Of a stretch of DNA of 45,961 bases, positions 17,675 through 24,939 are shown piece by piece. Each line of letters opens with the position of its first letter. Positions within the stretch are counted from its first letter, which is position 1. The notes beneath the pieces were generated by a model, which had not been told where the DNA came from, did no database searches, and saw nothing but the letters and a program-made list of their open reading frames with translations. Position numbers and translations under genes: made by a program. The stretch is taken from positions 1-45,961 of the forward strand of contig NZ_SIXF01000038.1 of assembly GCF_004310665.1 (NCBI RefSeq). The letters run 5' to 3'. The DNA is from Pedobacter kyonggii (GTDB lineage Bacteria; Bacteroidota; Bacteroidia; Sphingobacteriales; Sphingobacteriaceae).

Positions 17675-19162
17675 CTATGGCTTCATACTAATTTGAATCG
17701 CCTGATTATTTCTGTCAACTTTGAGATCAGAAATCTCATTTACATTCAATTTATCAAGCTCCTCTTTTGAGATTTTATTACCATTTAAAAAATAGGTTGT
17801 GGTTTCGTTAACGATAGCTCCATTGCCTGCTACATGTTGGTTTCCATCTTTAGCAGCTGAGGTTTTGGCCGTTGATTTTAAAAAATAAAACATCGCAACA
17901 CTGTTTTTCCCGGGTATTGGCAAAGCCTCGAAATCAGCACCTTTTTTAGCTACAATTTTTATATCAACCATTTTATGGTCTGGTTTCATGGTATCAGTAA
18001 AATTAAAATGCTGTACAAAGGTTCTGCCTTTAAAATTTCCGTCGGTTTTAAAGCTCATGATCTTCAATTGCTTACCTAAACCTTTTAAAGTCTCTTCTAT
18101 CGATTTTCGTGAAGAATCTGCACCGTCTACAATGCTTTTAAAAATAAAAGTCATTTTGGTGGCGGTATCAGGCGCTTTCAGCGTATCAATGATTATTCTC
18201 TTTTTGAATTTAGCTTTTAAAACTGATTTAGGTTGTACAGCAACCTTTTCGGGCAAAACATCATTCACTATTTTTGTTAATGGTGCTAAACTTTTCTTTA
18301 CGTCCTTTTTATCGATGGTAAACGCTAAAGTAACGCAAAGTAATACAGGTAAGACAAATAAATACCTGGTTAAATTTACTTTTGATGAACGTTTCGCATT
18401 CATCATTTTAATCCGATTTTTTAGGTCGGATAGATTAAAATTATTCACAATAGCTACCGATGGCTGCAATGTTCCAACATCTAACATGCTATATTGATAA
18501 GCTTTTTTATCGATTCCTTTTTTTAAAATCTTTGCATCAGTAATAAATTCAATATTTTCTCTAACGGCTTTTTTCATCAACCAAACCCCTGGATTAAACC
18601 AATAGAAAACCACACAGATTTCGGCCAGAATAATATCTAAAGTATGCCATTGTTCTACATGTACTTTTTCATGTTCGAGAATATTGTTTAAATCTTGCTT
18701 TTTATGCAGATTTGGGTTGATATAAATGGTCTGCCAAAAACTAAATGGACTCACCTCATCGTTTAAAATCCGCACCTTATAATCATCTAAATGATCGGGT
18801 GAAGAATTTTTATGCATTCTATAAAGCGAAATAAACTGCACGAGTAATCTTAAGGCCATCAATAAAACACCGGTATAAAAAAGCACCGTTAGTCCTTGCC
18901 AAAATACCGAAACGGCATCTTGTTTTACAAATTCACTTACCTGTTGGCTAAATTGTGGAACAAAGGCAGGCACAGCTTTTTGTCCGGCAAAAAACTCAGT
19001 AAGATTTATAAATGGATAGGCAGTAGAAAAGATGATTCCAAAGAGCAGAAACATCCGGTTGATGGGGTAGAAAGTTAGCCTCCGCAGCACCAGGTAATAG
19101 GTTGCCGAAAACAAGATCAGCACCAGATTAATTTTCAATAAAATGATAAAGAAATGTGGCAT
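17675..19162 (-). CDS. M56-family membrane metallopeptidase (BlaR1/MecR1-like sensor)
   Basis: A 495-residue BlaR1-type protein. Several N-terminal membrane helices (FIILLKINLVLILFSATYYLV, FLLFGIIFSTAYPFI, GLTVLFYTGVLLMALRLLV) surround a cytoplasmic gluzincin with H164-E-K-V-H168 in ILEHEKVHVEQWH. A further helix (YLFVLPVLLCVTLAF) leads to a periplasmic part of about 200 residues. That part has no penicillin-binding domain; its end (YFLNGNKISKEELDKLN) looks like a TonB-plug-type segment common in Bacteroidota M56 proteins. By family analogy it senses an envelope signal and triggers cleavage of the BlaI repressor encoded five bases upstream. The signal is unknown and no beta-lactamase gene is present. 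Confidence 0.87.
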   Translation of the reverse strand: MPHFFIILLKINLVLILFSATYYLVLRRLTFYPINRMFLLFGIIFSTAYPFINLTEFFAGQKAVPAFVPQFSQQVSEFVKQDAVSVFWQGLTVLFYTGVLLMALRLLVQFISLYRMHKNSSPDHLDDYKVRILNDEVSPFSFWQTIYINPNLHKKQDLNNILEHEKVHVEQWHTLDIILAEICVVFYWFNPGVWLMKKAVRENIEFITDAKILKKGIDKKAYQYSMLDVGTLQPSVAIVNNFNLSDLKNRIKMMNAKRSSKVNLTRYLFVLPVLLCVTLAFTIDKKDVKKSLAPLTKIVNDVLPEKVAVQPKSVLKAKFKKRIIIDTLKAPDTATKMTFIFKSIVDGADSSRKSIEETLKGLGKQLKIMSFKTDGNFKGRTFVQHFNFTDTMKPDHKMVDIKIVAKKGADFEALPIPGKNSVAMFYFLKSTAKTSAAKDGNQHVAGNGAIVNETTTYFLNGNKISKEELDKLNVNEISDLKVDRNNQAIQISMKP

Positions 19163-19167
19163 GGCAT

Positions 19168-19530
19168 TTACTTTTCAGGGTGCTCAATTAAATTTATAAT
19201 CTCTTTAAGTTCCTCTGCACTGATTTTTTTATCCTTTGCAAAAAAAGCAACCAGTTCTTTATAAGAGCTCTGGAAATAATTATTCACAAAACCACTCATA
19301 AAGCGTTTTTTATATTCCACCTCTTTAACCTTTGCACTATAGCGGTTGGCATTCGCAAAACGCTCGCTCATCAGATAGCCCTTGCGTTCTAAATTCTTGA
19401 TGGTAGAGGCCAGTGTAGTATACGGTGGTTTCGGATCAGGAAGTACATCCATAAAATCTTTGATAAAGCCCTTACCGATCTGCCAAACAGCCAGCATGGC
19501 TTCCTCTTCCTGCAATGTTAATTTTTCCAT
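19168..19530 (-). CDS. BlaI/MecI/CopY-family transcriptional repressor
   Basis: A 120-residue winged-helix repressor: LTLQEEEAMLAVWQIG (helix 1), PPYTTLASTIKNLERKGYL (recognition helix and wing), then a C-terminal dimerisation helix pair ending LINLIEHPEK. The start at 19530 (MEKLTLQEEE) is chosen because a longer in-frame extension to 19638 would run through the operator and adds a non-family sequence. The gene is directly followed by the M56 protease, forming the usual repressor-sensor operon. The operator-like TACGA/TCGTA dyads begin one base upstream of the ATG, implying autorepression, and recur before the GLPGLI operon. Confidence 0.9.
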   Translation of the reverse strand: MEKLTLQEEEAMLAVWQIGKGFIKDFMDVLPDPKPPYTTLASTIKNLERKGYLMSERFANANRYSAKVKEVEYKKRFMSGFVNNYFQSSYKELVAFFAKDKKISAEELKEIINLIEHPEK

Positions 19531-19531
19531 T

Positions 19532-19561
19532 ATTACGAATATATCGTAAATATACGAAAAC
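19532..19561 (-). promoter_or_regulatory. putative autoregulatory BlaI operator/promoter
   Basis: The plus strand reads TACGA-ATATA-TCGTA-AATA-TACGA between 19534 and 19557. The first dyad is perfect and the second shares its central half-site. On the gene strand a TATATTTA promoter-like element lies within it. It is 26/30 identical to 13705-13734. It touches the repressor start codon, so the message may be nearly leaderless. Confidence 0.72.
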
Positions 19562-19703
19562 ATCCTAAAAGAAAAAGACTTTAACAAAACGCTAACATTT
19601 AACGCGTTATTAAAGTCTTTTCTGGTTTCCCAGTTCATTGGCCATTAGTAAATAGTTAACCAGTGTTCGACTTTAAAAAATTAAATCGACTGTGAACTTC
19701 GGA

Positions 19704-20204
19704 CTACTTACCGCTTCTTTTTTCGGCTTGTAATAAGGTTTCCTGAATGATTTTCCTCATTTGAACAGCCGCATCCAGTAATTTTGGATTGCCATCAAAG
19801 TCGCCATAAATGGTTACGTGTTTCGACTTTTTTTTATAATTGAAAGTTATATCATAACGTGGCACCAACCTGGATTTATCACTTTTTTTACCAATGGTAT
19901 CTGGAAAATTCCAAAGGCCTATTTCATTTGCTTTTCTATGCATGTATAACACATCATTGCTCTTTAAAAAGAACTTTTTGGTAACCACTGAGTCCTTATT
20001 ATTTACGTACTGGTAAACACCAGTCTTCGAATCATATCTGTTTTCCAAAGTATCTTTTAAGCCATAGCTATACTGCATCGAAACAAAATCATCTTTACGG
20101 AAAGGTGCATTTTGTATAATTGGCTTGTAATAGATGTAACAATAAATAATCATCGGAACGACAATGGTAATTGCTAAGAATATCTTTTTTCCTTTACTAC
20201 TCAT
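19704..20204 (-). CDS. small membrane-anchored protein, unknown function
   Basis: A 166-residue protein not recognised as any named family. One N-terminal helix (IFLAITIVVPMIIYCYIYY) after a basic SSKGKK leader suggests a signal anchor. The rest is soluble, Lys-rich and probably outside the membrane, ending in a helix (DAAVQMRKIIQETLLQAEKRSGK). The start overlaps the symporter stop by four bases (ATGA), so it is translationally coupled and probably co-regulated with the transporter; it might be an accessory subunit. This is inference from layout only. Confidence 0.75.
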   Translation of the reverse strand: MSSKGKKIFLAITIVVPMIIYCYIYYKPIIQNAPFRKDDFVSMQYSYGLKDTLENRYDSKTGVYQYVNNKDSVVTKKFFLKSNDVLYMHRKANEIGLWNFPDTIGKKSDKSRLVPRYDITFNYKKKSKHVTIYGDFDGNPKLLDAAVQMRKIIQETLLQAEKRSGK

Positions 20205-21784
20205 ATACTAATCTCTTTTGCTTCTTCACTATTAGGGTCAAATTCACCCTCCCATTTTGCAATCACAACTGATGCCAAACAATTGCCTATTACATTTACT
20301 GATGTTCTTGCCATATCCATTAACTCATCAATACCTAAAATTATAAATATTGGCCAGGTTGGTAATCCAAATGATGCTGCAGTGCCTAAAAGGATAACCA
20401 GTGATGCCCTCGGTACTCCTGCTACCCCCTTACTGGTGAGCATTAGTGTAAAAACAATCACAATCTGATGACCAAGTGTTAAATTAATATTTGCTGCCTG
20501 GGCTACAAATACCGAGGCCAATGCAAGGTATAATGTTGTTCCATCAAGATTAAAACTATAGCCAGTTGGCATTACAAAAGCTACAATTTTACGCGGAACA
20601 CCGATACTAACCATTGCTTCCATCGCTCGGGGCAAAGCAGCTTCTGAACTTGTAGTTGCAAAAGCTATTGATACCGGTTCGGCAATGGCTTGAATAAACC
20701 TTTTAATTGGTAACTTTATAATTAGTGCAATTGGCAAAAGTATAACCAATATAAATACAATTAGCGCAATGTACAGTGTAATAAGTAGATGGAAAAGATT
20801 AACAAGTACACCGAGCCCCATGTGCCCAACGGTATAAGCCATAGCCGCCCCCACGCCTATCGGTGCAAAATACATCACCAGGTTAGTAAACTTAAACATG
20901 GTTTCGGATAAGCTCTCGGTAAGGTTAATTAGCGGTTTTCGCTGTGCCATAGGCACCATAATTAATGCAATACCAAAAAGAACACTGAATATTACAATTT
21001 GTAAAACATCGCCACCTGCCATACTTTTAACTATGCTATCAGGAAAAATATGTAGAATAACTTCTTTAGCGGTTTGTGCCTCTACTTTGGGTATATCATG
21101 TGCAACAGCAGCCGCTTGTTTTATACCCACACCTGCCTTACTAACGTTAATGGCTATTAATCCAATAATTAGTGCAAAAGTGGTTACAATTTCAAAATAC
21201 AGCAACGATTTCCAGCCCATTCTGCCAACCTGCTTAATATCAGAGTGACCAGCAATACCATAAACCAGTGTTGCAAAAAGTAATGGTGCAATAATTACCT
21301 TAATCATTTTAAGGAAAATCTGACTAAAGATTTGCAGTCCCTGACCAAAGAATGGAAAATCATGACCGATGGAAATACCAACAAGTAATGCTACCAAAAT
21401 CCAAAAGGTTAGTGTCTTTTTTATAAAACCATAAAACACAATAAAACCAAGCATTACCCACCTCAGTGCAAAAAATAGCGTATCAACCTCTAAAGAAAGA
21501 TTGGTATTCCAATTAAATTGTGTGTTCAGTAATAGAAAGGCGCTGAAAGATAAAAAGCTGATGAACAGAAGTCCGAAGATTATTGTACTTGCCTTTTTGG
21601 GCAAGAGATAAAGCAATAAACCTCCTAAGGCTACACAATATAATGGTAGATGATCTTTAAGGGTAAAAATTCCATTAAAATCTTTTCCTGTACCTATAAC
21701 TTCAAAAAAACCGAGAACTTGTAATAATATGGCTAATAAAAATACGCAGATTACTGCAATCAACATCGGTCGGTTTTTTTTCAT
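20201..21784 (-). CDS. dicarboxylate/amino acid:cation symporter (SDF family) with extra N-terminal helices
   Basis: A 527-residue secondary transporter of the GltP/DctA family. The core has all hallmarks: the Ser-rich HP1 loop AFATTSSEAALPRAM, TM7 MPTGYSFNLDGTTLYLA (NxDGT), and HP2 TSKGVAGVPRAS. It likely imports glutamate, aspartate or C4-dicarboxylates with Na+ or H+. Unlike usual members (about 420-440 residues), it has about 120 additional N-terminal residues forming four hydrophobic segments before TLTFWILVALLVGISIG. The ATG at 21784 is preferred over an upstream TTG (21805), because that TTG lies in the promoter's -7 box. It is divergent from the ECF sigma gene and coupled to a small downstream protein. 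Confidence 0.88.
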   Translation of the reverse strand: MKKNRPMLIAVICVFLLAILLQVLGFFEVIGTGKDFNGIFTLKDHLPLYCVALGGLLLYLLPKKASTIIFGLLFISFLSFSAFLLLNTQFNWNTNLSLEVDTLFFALRWVMLGFIVFYGFIKKTLTFWILVALLVGISIGHDFPFFGQGLQIFSQIFLKMIKVIIAPLLFATLVYGIAGHSDIKQVGRMGWKSLLYFEIVTTFALIIGLIAINVSKAGVGIKQAAAVAHDIPKVEAQTAKEVILHIFPDSIVKSMAGGDVLQIVIFSVLFGIALIMVPMAQRKPLINLTESLSETMFKFTNLVMYFAPIGVGAAMAYTVGHMGLGVLVNLFHLLITLYIALIVFILVILLPIALIIKLPIKRFIQAIAEPVSIAFATTSSEAALPRAMEAMVSIGVPRKIVAFVMPTGYSFNLDGTTLYLALASVFVAQAANINLTLGHQIVIVFTLMLTSKGVAGVPRASLVILLGTAASFGLPTWPIFIILGIDELMDMARTSVNVIGNCLASVVIAKWEGEFDPNSEEAKEISI

Positions 21785-21802
21785 GCTATTTTGGTTTATC
21801 CA

Positions 21803-21833
21803 CAAAAGTAATTAATTGCGTCAAGTAAGCAAA
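21803..21833 (-). promoter_or_regulatory. Bacteroidota-type promoter of the symporter operon
   Basis: On the minus strand TTTG (21830-21833) and TACTTTTG (21803-21810) are separated by 19 bases, an exact fit to the -33/-7 consensus. The start codon follows 18 bases after the -7 box, which decides the start at 21784. Confidence 0.75.
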
Positions 21834-21855
21834 CAATTATTATTTTTGGTTTTGG

Positions 21856-21884
21856 TGTAACAAAAAATGTACATCATCATCTAA
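21856..21884 (+). promoter_or_regulatory. possible ECF-type promoter of the sigma operon
   Basis: TGTAACA (21856-21862), a 15-base gap, then CATCTAA (21878-21884) resembles Bacteroidota ECF promoters, with a GTAAC-type -35 and a CGTCTA-like -10 that here has CATC. If correct, the sigma factor is autoregulated. No TAnnTTTG element is evident in this stretch. Confidence 0.35.
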
Positions 21885-21905
21885 AACGCAACTATAAACC
21901 CCTAA

Positions 21906-22403
21906 ATGGAACAAAAAGACAAGTTATTTAAAGAGATCTTCGATTCAAATTCCAAAAAGATATTCCATTTATGTTATGGTTATACTGGTGATACCGACGC
22001 TGCAAATGATCTTTTACAGGAAACTTTTTTAAAGGTTTGGCAAAATCTGGATAAGTTCAGAAACAAATCGTTAATTTCTACATGGATTTATAGAATTGCC
22101 GTGAATACCTGTTTAACTTATTTGAGATCGGAAAAAAGACAGGCGAAAGACGAGTTAACTGACAACATCATAGAGAATAAAATAGAGGAATTTTCAGAGA
22201 AAAATGAACAGGTTGCCCTACTTTACAAATGTATCTCCAAACTCGAAGAGAATGACCGTTTAATTATTACAATGGTACTTGATGAATTACCATACCATGA
22301 AATTGCCGATATATCTGGAATAAGCGAAGGCAATTTAAGGGTAAAAATTCACCGTATTAAACAAAAATTAACAGAACTATATAGCCAGTATGCAAGCGTT
22401 TGA
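21906..22403 (+). CDS. ECF-type RNA polymerase sigma factor
   Basis: A 165-residue sigma-70 family factor with only regions 2 and 4. Region 2 is ANDLLQETFLKVWQNLDKF plus the -10-binding STWIYRIAVNTCLTYLRS. Region 4 is the helix-turn-helix LPYHEIADISGISEGNLRVKIHRIKQKL. The linker between them is acidic. It directs RNA polymerase to a small regulon, probably including its own promoter. Its last 14 bases overlap the start of a membrane protein gene, the normal position for an anti-sigma factor. Confidence 0.93.
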   Translation: MEQKDKLFKEIFDSNSKKIFHLCYGYTGDTDAANDLLQETFLKVWQNLDKFRNKSLISTWIYRIAVNTCLTYLRSEKRQAKDELTDNIIENKIEEFSEKNEQVALLYKCISKLEENDRLIITMVLDELPYHEIADISGISEGNLRVKIHRIKQKLTELYSQYASV

Positions 22404-22989
22404 TCAAATACAGGAGTTGTGGCAAAAGCACGAGGTAGAAGTTAAGGTTTCTGCTGATGAAATGCTGCAACAAGCAAAGAAAGAAGTAAATGGATTAAAG
22501 CTAAAATCTGCTTTAAACATTTTGGGTATGCTCGCATCCTTTATTGCCATTGCTGCATTATGGATATTTATGCATTTCGAATCATGGACAACCCATGTTG
22601 GCATCAGCATTACCATTGTTGCTATTGGTGTATACACACTTATCCTATATCGCGATCACCGTTTGATTGCTAAAAATGATGCTACCGCCCATCCACACGA
22701 ATACCTGAACAACTTAAAAACATATCAATTAAACCGGTACAAACTTTACAATTCTCTATATTGGTTTTACGCTATTGCATTATCACTCGGAATTATATTC
22801 TATTTCATTGAAATTTTAACCCATTTGAGCATGCTTCAAAAAGTGGCTGCAATTGTGTTAACTTTTTCATGGATACTATTTTGCTCAACAATACTGCGAA
22901 AAGCTGTAATTAAAAGGGAAAAAGAACGCATTGCTTTATTAATTGAGAAATTTGAGCGCATTAGCGGACAGATTTCTATTGCTGAGTAA
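22390..22989 (+). CDS. four-helix membrane protein, putative anti-sigma partner
   Basis: A 199-residue protein with an acidic N-terminal region of about 38 residues (IQELWQKHEVEVKVSADEML) and four hydrophobic helices: ALNILGMLASFIAIAALWIF, HVGISITIVAIGVYTLILY, YWFYAIALSLGIIFYFIEIL and KVAAIVLTFSWILFCSTIL. A charged C-terminal helix ends the protein. No zinc anti-sigma (HxxxCxxC) or FecR motif is visible. The 14-base overlap with the sigma gene implies coupled translation, so the cytoplasmic N-terminus may hold the sigma factor. That role is inferred from position; the family was not recognised. Confidence 0.85.
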   Translation: MQAFDQIQELWQKHEVEVKVSADEMLQQAKKEVNGLKLKSALNILGMLASFIAIAALWIFMHFESWTTHVGISITIVAIGVYTLILYRDHRLIAKNDATAHPHEYLNNLKTYQLNRYKLYNSLYWFYAIALSLGIIFYFIEILTHLSMLQKVAAIVLTFSWILFCSTILRKAVIKREKERIALLIEKFERISGQISIAE

Positions 22990-23108
22990 TTTTAGGCACG
23001 GTTTTTTCATTGTAAAAACCAACACATGAAACCATCATGATTTACCATTTAACAATGGGATAACTAAGTCATGATCGCTTCACCAGCGTTGAAACTAAAA
23101 TTACACAG

Positions 23109-23675
23109 GTGAAAAGACATATTATATTGCTTTTATTTTTGCTGGTACTGCCATGTACTTTTGCTTTTAAACAAGATTTTTCCGGGCCAATTCAATTAAA
23201 TTGGGAAATGCATTTTAAAGGAAAAGCCGATATGCGCTCTCCATTTTTTGCGCTGACTGCAATGACCTGGAAATATAGTTACTCCAGCACTGTTTACCGT
23301 AATCGGGTTGCCATTAAGCTTAAAAATGATGTGAGTATTGATAAAACGAGATCGTGGGTTAAGTGGGATAAAATTAAAGATCCTGAAATTAGGGCAAGTC
23401 TTTTACACCATGAACAAGGGCACGCCGATATTCAGTATATTTTATTATTGGAGGCCGAAAGGGTATTAAAAAACCGGAACTATGCTGTAAGCAACTATAA
23501 AGCCCAGATATCCGAACTCGCCAATCAGATCAGCAATTATTTCGACACCATGCAACGTAACTATGATGAAGAAACCGAGCATGGCAGCAACCATAAAATG
23601 CAGGCCCGATGGGATGACATTATCCGGGATAAGATTGAAGAATCGAGGATTGCTATGTCCGAATTACAAAAATAG
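23109..23675 (+). CDS. DUF922 predicted secreted zinc protease
   Basis: A 188-residue DUF922 (PF06037-like) protein. The signal peptide is MKRHIILLLFLLVLPCTFA. The metallopeptidase motif is H101-E-x-x-H105 in LLHHEQGHADI, with a downstream Y-D-x-x-T-x-H-G (152-159) carrying a third possible metal ligand, H158. The start is a GTG at 23109; there is no internal Met before residue 33, and this start gives a good KR-hydrophobic signal peptide. The substrate is unknown. Its 3' end overlaps the convergent dgkA gene by 12 bases. Confidence 0.78.
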   Translation: MKRHIILLLFLLVLPCTFAFKQDFSGPIQLNWEMHFKGKADMRSPFFALTAMTWKYSYSSTVYRNRVAIKLKNDVSIDKTRSWVKWDKIKDPEIRASLLHHEQGHADIQYILLLEAERVLKNRNYAVSNYKAQISELANQISNYFDTMQRNYDEETEHGSNHKMQARWDDIIRDKIEESRIAMSELQK

Positions 23676-24035
23676 TTTTGGAATAAAAACAATAAAACCA
23701 GCAGCTACCGCCAGCAATGCAGCTATCAAAACCGCAGCAGCAGCCAAATCTTTTACCACTTTAATTTTTGGATGATACTCTGGAGAAACCACATCGGCCA
23801 GTTTCTCGACAGCAGAATTTATAATTTCGGCAACAAAAACAGCTGAAATAACAGATAAAATGGCAATCCATTCTGAACCGGAAATTTTCAGGTAAAAGGA
23901 TAAACCAATGGCAACGATTGCTGCAAACAAATGAACTCTTCCGTTATGATCGTTCACAAAAAACAGTTTTAGCCCGTTAAAAGCATATTTAAAGCTCTTG
24001 ATCCGATCGATGATAGAAAATTTTTCGTTGTTCAT
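23664..24035 (-). CDS. dgkA: diacylglycerol kinase/undecaprenol kinase, DgkA family
   Basis: A 123-residue integral membrane kinase. The conserved VAEIINSAVEKLADVVS (E70, N73, E77) and KVVKDLAAAAVLI (K95, D96) are the active-site signature. Three membrane helices are visible: HLFAAIVAIGLSFYL, WIAILSVISAVFVAEII and AAAVLIAALLAVAAGFIVFI. The family phosphorylates diacylglycerol or, in many bacteria, undecaprenol for recycling of the wall-lipid carrier. The specific lipid cannot be decided here. The gene ends within the convergent DUF922 frame. Confidence 0.9.
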   Translation of the reverse strand: MNNEKFSIIDRIKSFKYAFNGLKLFFVNDHNGRVHLFAAIVAIGLSFYLKISGSEWIAILSVISAVFVAEIINSAVEKLADVVSPEYHPKIKVVKDLAAAAVLIAALLAVAAGFIVFIPKLFL

Positions 24036-24093
24036 TGTTTGTTAAATTGCGTGATAGATGCTGAAACAAGTTCAATAACATGTTTAAAAGGGT

Positions 24094-24187
24094 TGTCATT
24101 GCGAGGTACGAAGCAATCTTAAAGCACATGCTATTACCAATTTATTTAAGCATGAGGAAAGATCCTTCGACTACGCTCAGGATGACA
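24094..24187. repeat. GTCATTGCGAG-type repeat pair
   Basis: TTGTCATTGCGAGGTACG to GAAGCAATCTT (24094-24120) is followed by GATCCTTCGACTACGCTCAG to GATGACA (24161-24187) in opposite orientation. Both belong to the dispersed GTCATT repeat family. The gap around them (24036-24283) has no gene. Confidence 0.7.
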
Positions 24188-24253
24188 CCAAGTGCAAAAA
24201 GTCGCAACAATCAGTCCCCTTGCCACTTTATGCTGTACGCCCTACCCTTTTTA

Positions 24254-24288
24254 CCCTAAACCATCAACCTTAAACCCTAAACCTTACT
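24254..24288. repeat. period-7 CCYTAAA tract
   Basis: Consecutive heptamers CCCTAAA, CCATCAA, CCTTAAA, CCCTAAA and CCTTACT run into the 3' end of the lipoprotein gene and overlap its stop codon. A looser tract of the same words (CCTTAAACCTTTTACC, CCTAAAACC) precedes the DUF72 gene at about 2963-2997. It is a degenerate short tandem repeat of unknown role. Confidence 0.55.
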
Positions 24289-24880
24289 TTACCTCACTTG
24301 TAGAAAAACTATTTCCACTTAATTTATATTGATAGGTCCTGGTAATCGTTTTAGTACTATCGGCGTTATCCTTCACCGGGAAAGAACGGAACAGGTCTCC
24401 ATTTTTAATAAAAAAATTATCGTTACCTGTATAACCTTTCTTTTGACTGGTACTTAAAGGAGGGAAACTGATTTTATTGAAATCGCCACGCGTGCATTCA
24501 AAAACATTTAAATCCGAAACTGTTTTCTTGCTTAAGAGCTGAATATACAATTCAGGATTTCCATCATTGTCTAAATCCATATTCCAGGCATCAATAACAA
24601 TACCTTTACGATCTACTGCAGCAGATCTGTAATTATTACGCACAGAATCAGACATAAGAATCTGATACCCTCCAATAGAGTCAACCCCTTTTCCCCAGCT
24701 TACAATTTCGAAATTTAATCCGGGTCTCACTTCTATATCTTTATAAAAACGGAAGGGGTTTTTCTGCACTTTTGCGGTTTCGGCTTTAATTTCTTTAGGT
24801 TTTTCTTCTGTGCAGGCAAAACAAAACAGCATCCCTGTTATTAACAAGAGATGCTGTAATGTATATTTCTGTAATTTCAT
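24284..24880 (-). CDS. lipoprotein, possibly PliI-type lysozyme inhibitor-like
   Basis: A 198-residue exported protein. The hydrophobic leader ends in LFCFAC with C23 as probable lipidation site (C20 at position -3 is not ideal), then an acidic EEKPKE linker. The central part (SIGGYQILMSDS, then RKGIVIDAWNMDLDNDGNPELYIQ) recalls PliI inhibitors of i-type lysozyme, which have an SIGSY strand and a DINGDG loop. The DLDNDGNPE loop is also calcium-loop-like, as in VCBS/FG-GAP repeats. The match is by eye only. It is followed on the same strand by nothing closer than dgkA, 248 bases away. Confidence 0.65.
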   Translation of the reverse strand: MKLQKYTLQHLLLITGMLFCFACTEEKPKEIKAETAKVQKNPFRFYKDIEVRPGLNFEIVSWGKGVDSIGGYQILMSDSVRNNYRSAAVDRKGIVIDAWNMDLDNDGNPELYIQLLSKKTVSDLNVFECTRGDFNKISFPPLSTSQKKGYTGNDNFFIKNGDLFRSFPVKDNADSTKTITRTYQYKLSGNSFSTSEVK

Positions 24881-24939
24881 TCTATCTAGGACGTTTTGGT
24901 TGCCCCAAATTAAGTATTTTAGCTTTTTAAAGCAACATT

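Noticed and set aside
17988-18497. 169-codon plus-strand frame inside the M56 gene
   Set aside because: It lies fully antisense to a well-supported gene and reflects its codon usage.
17675-19530. Beta-lactam resistance locus
   Set aside because: The BlaI and M56 genes resemble blaI-blaR1, but the sensor has no penicillin-binding domain and no beta-lactamase or PBP2a gene is nearby.
19168-19638. Longer start for the BlaI gene at 19638
   Set aside because: The 36 extra codons cross the operator/promoter and do not resemble the family N-terminus; the start at 19530 fits.
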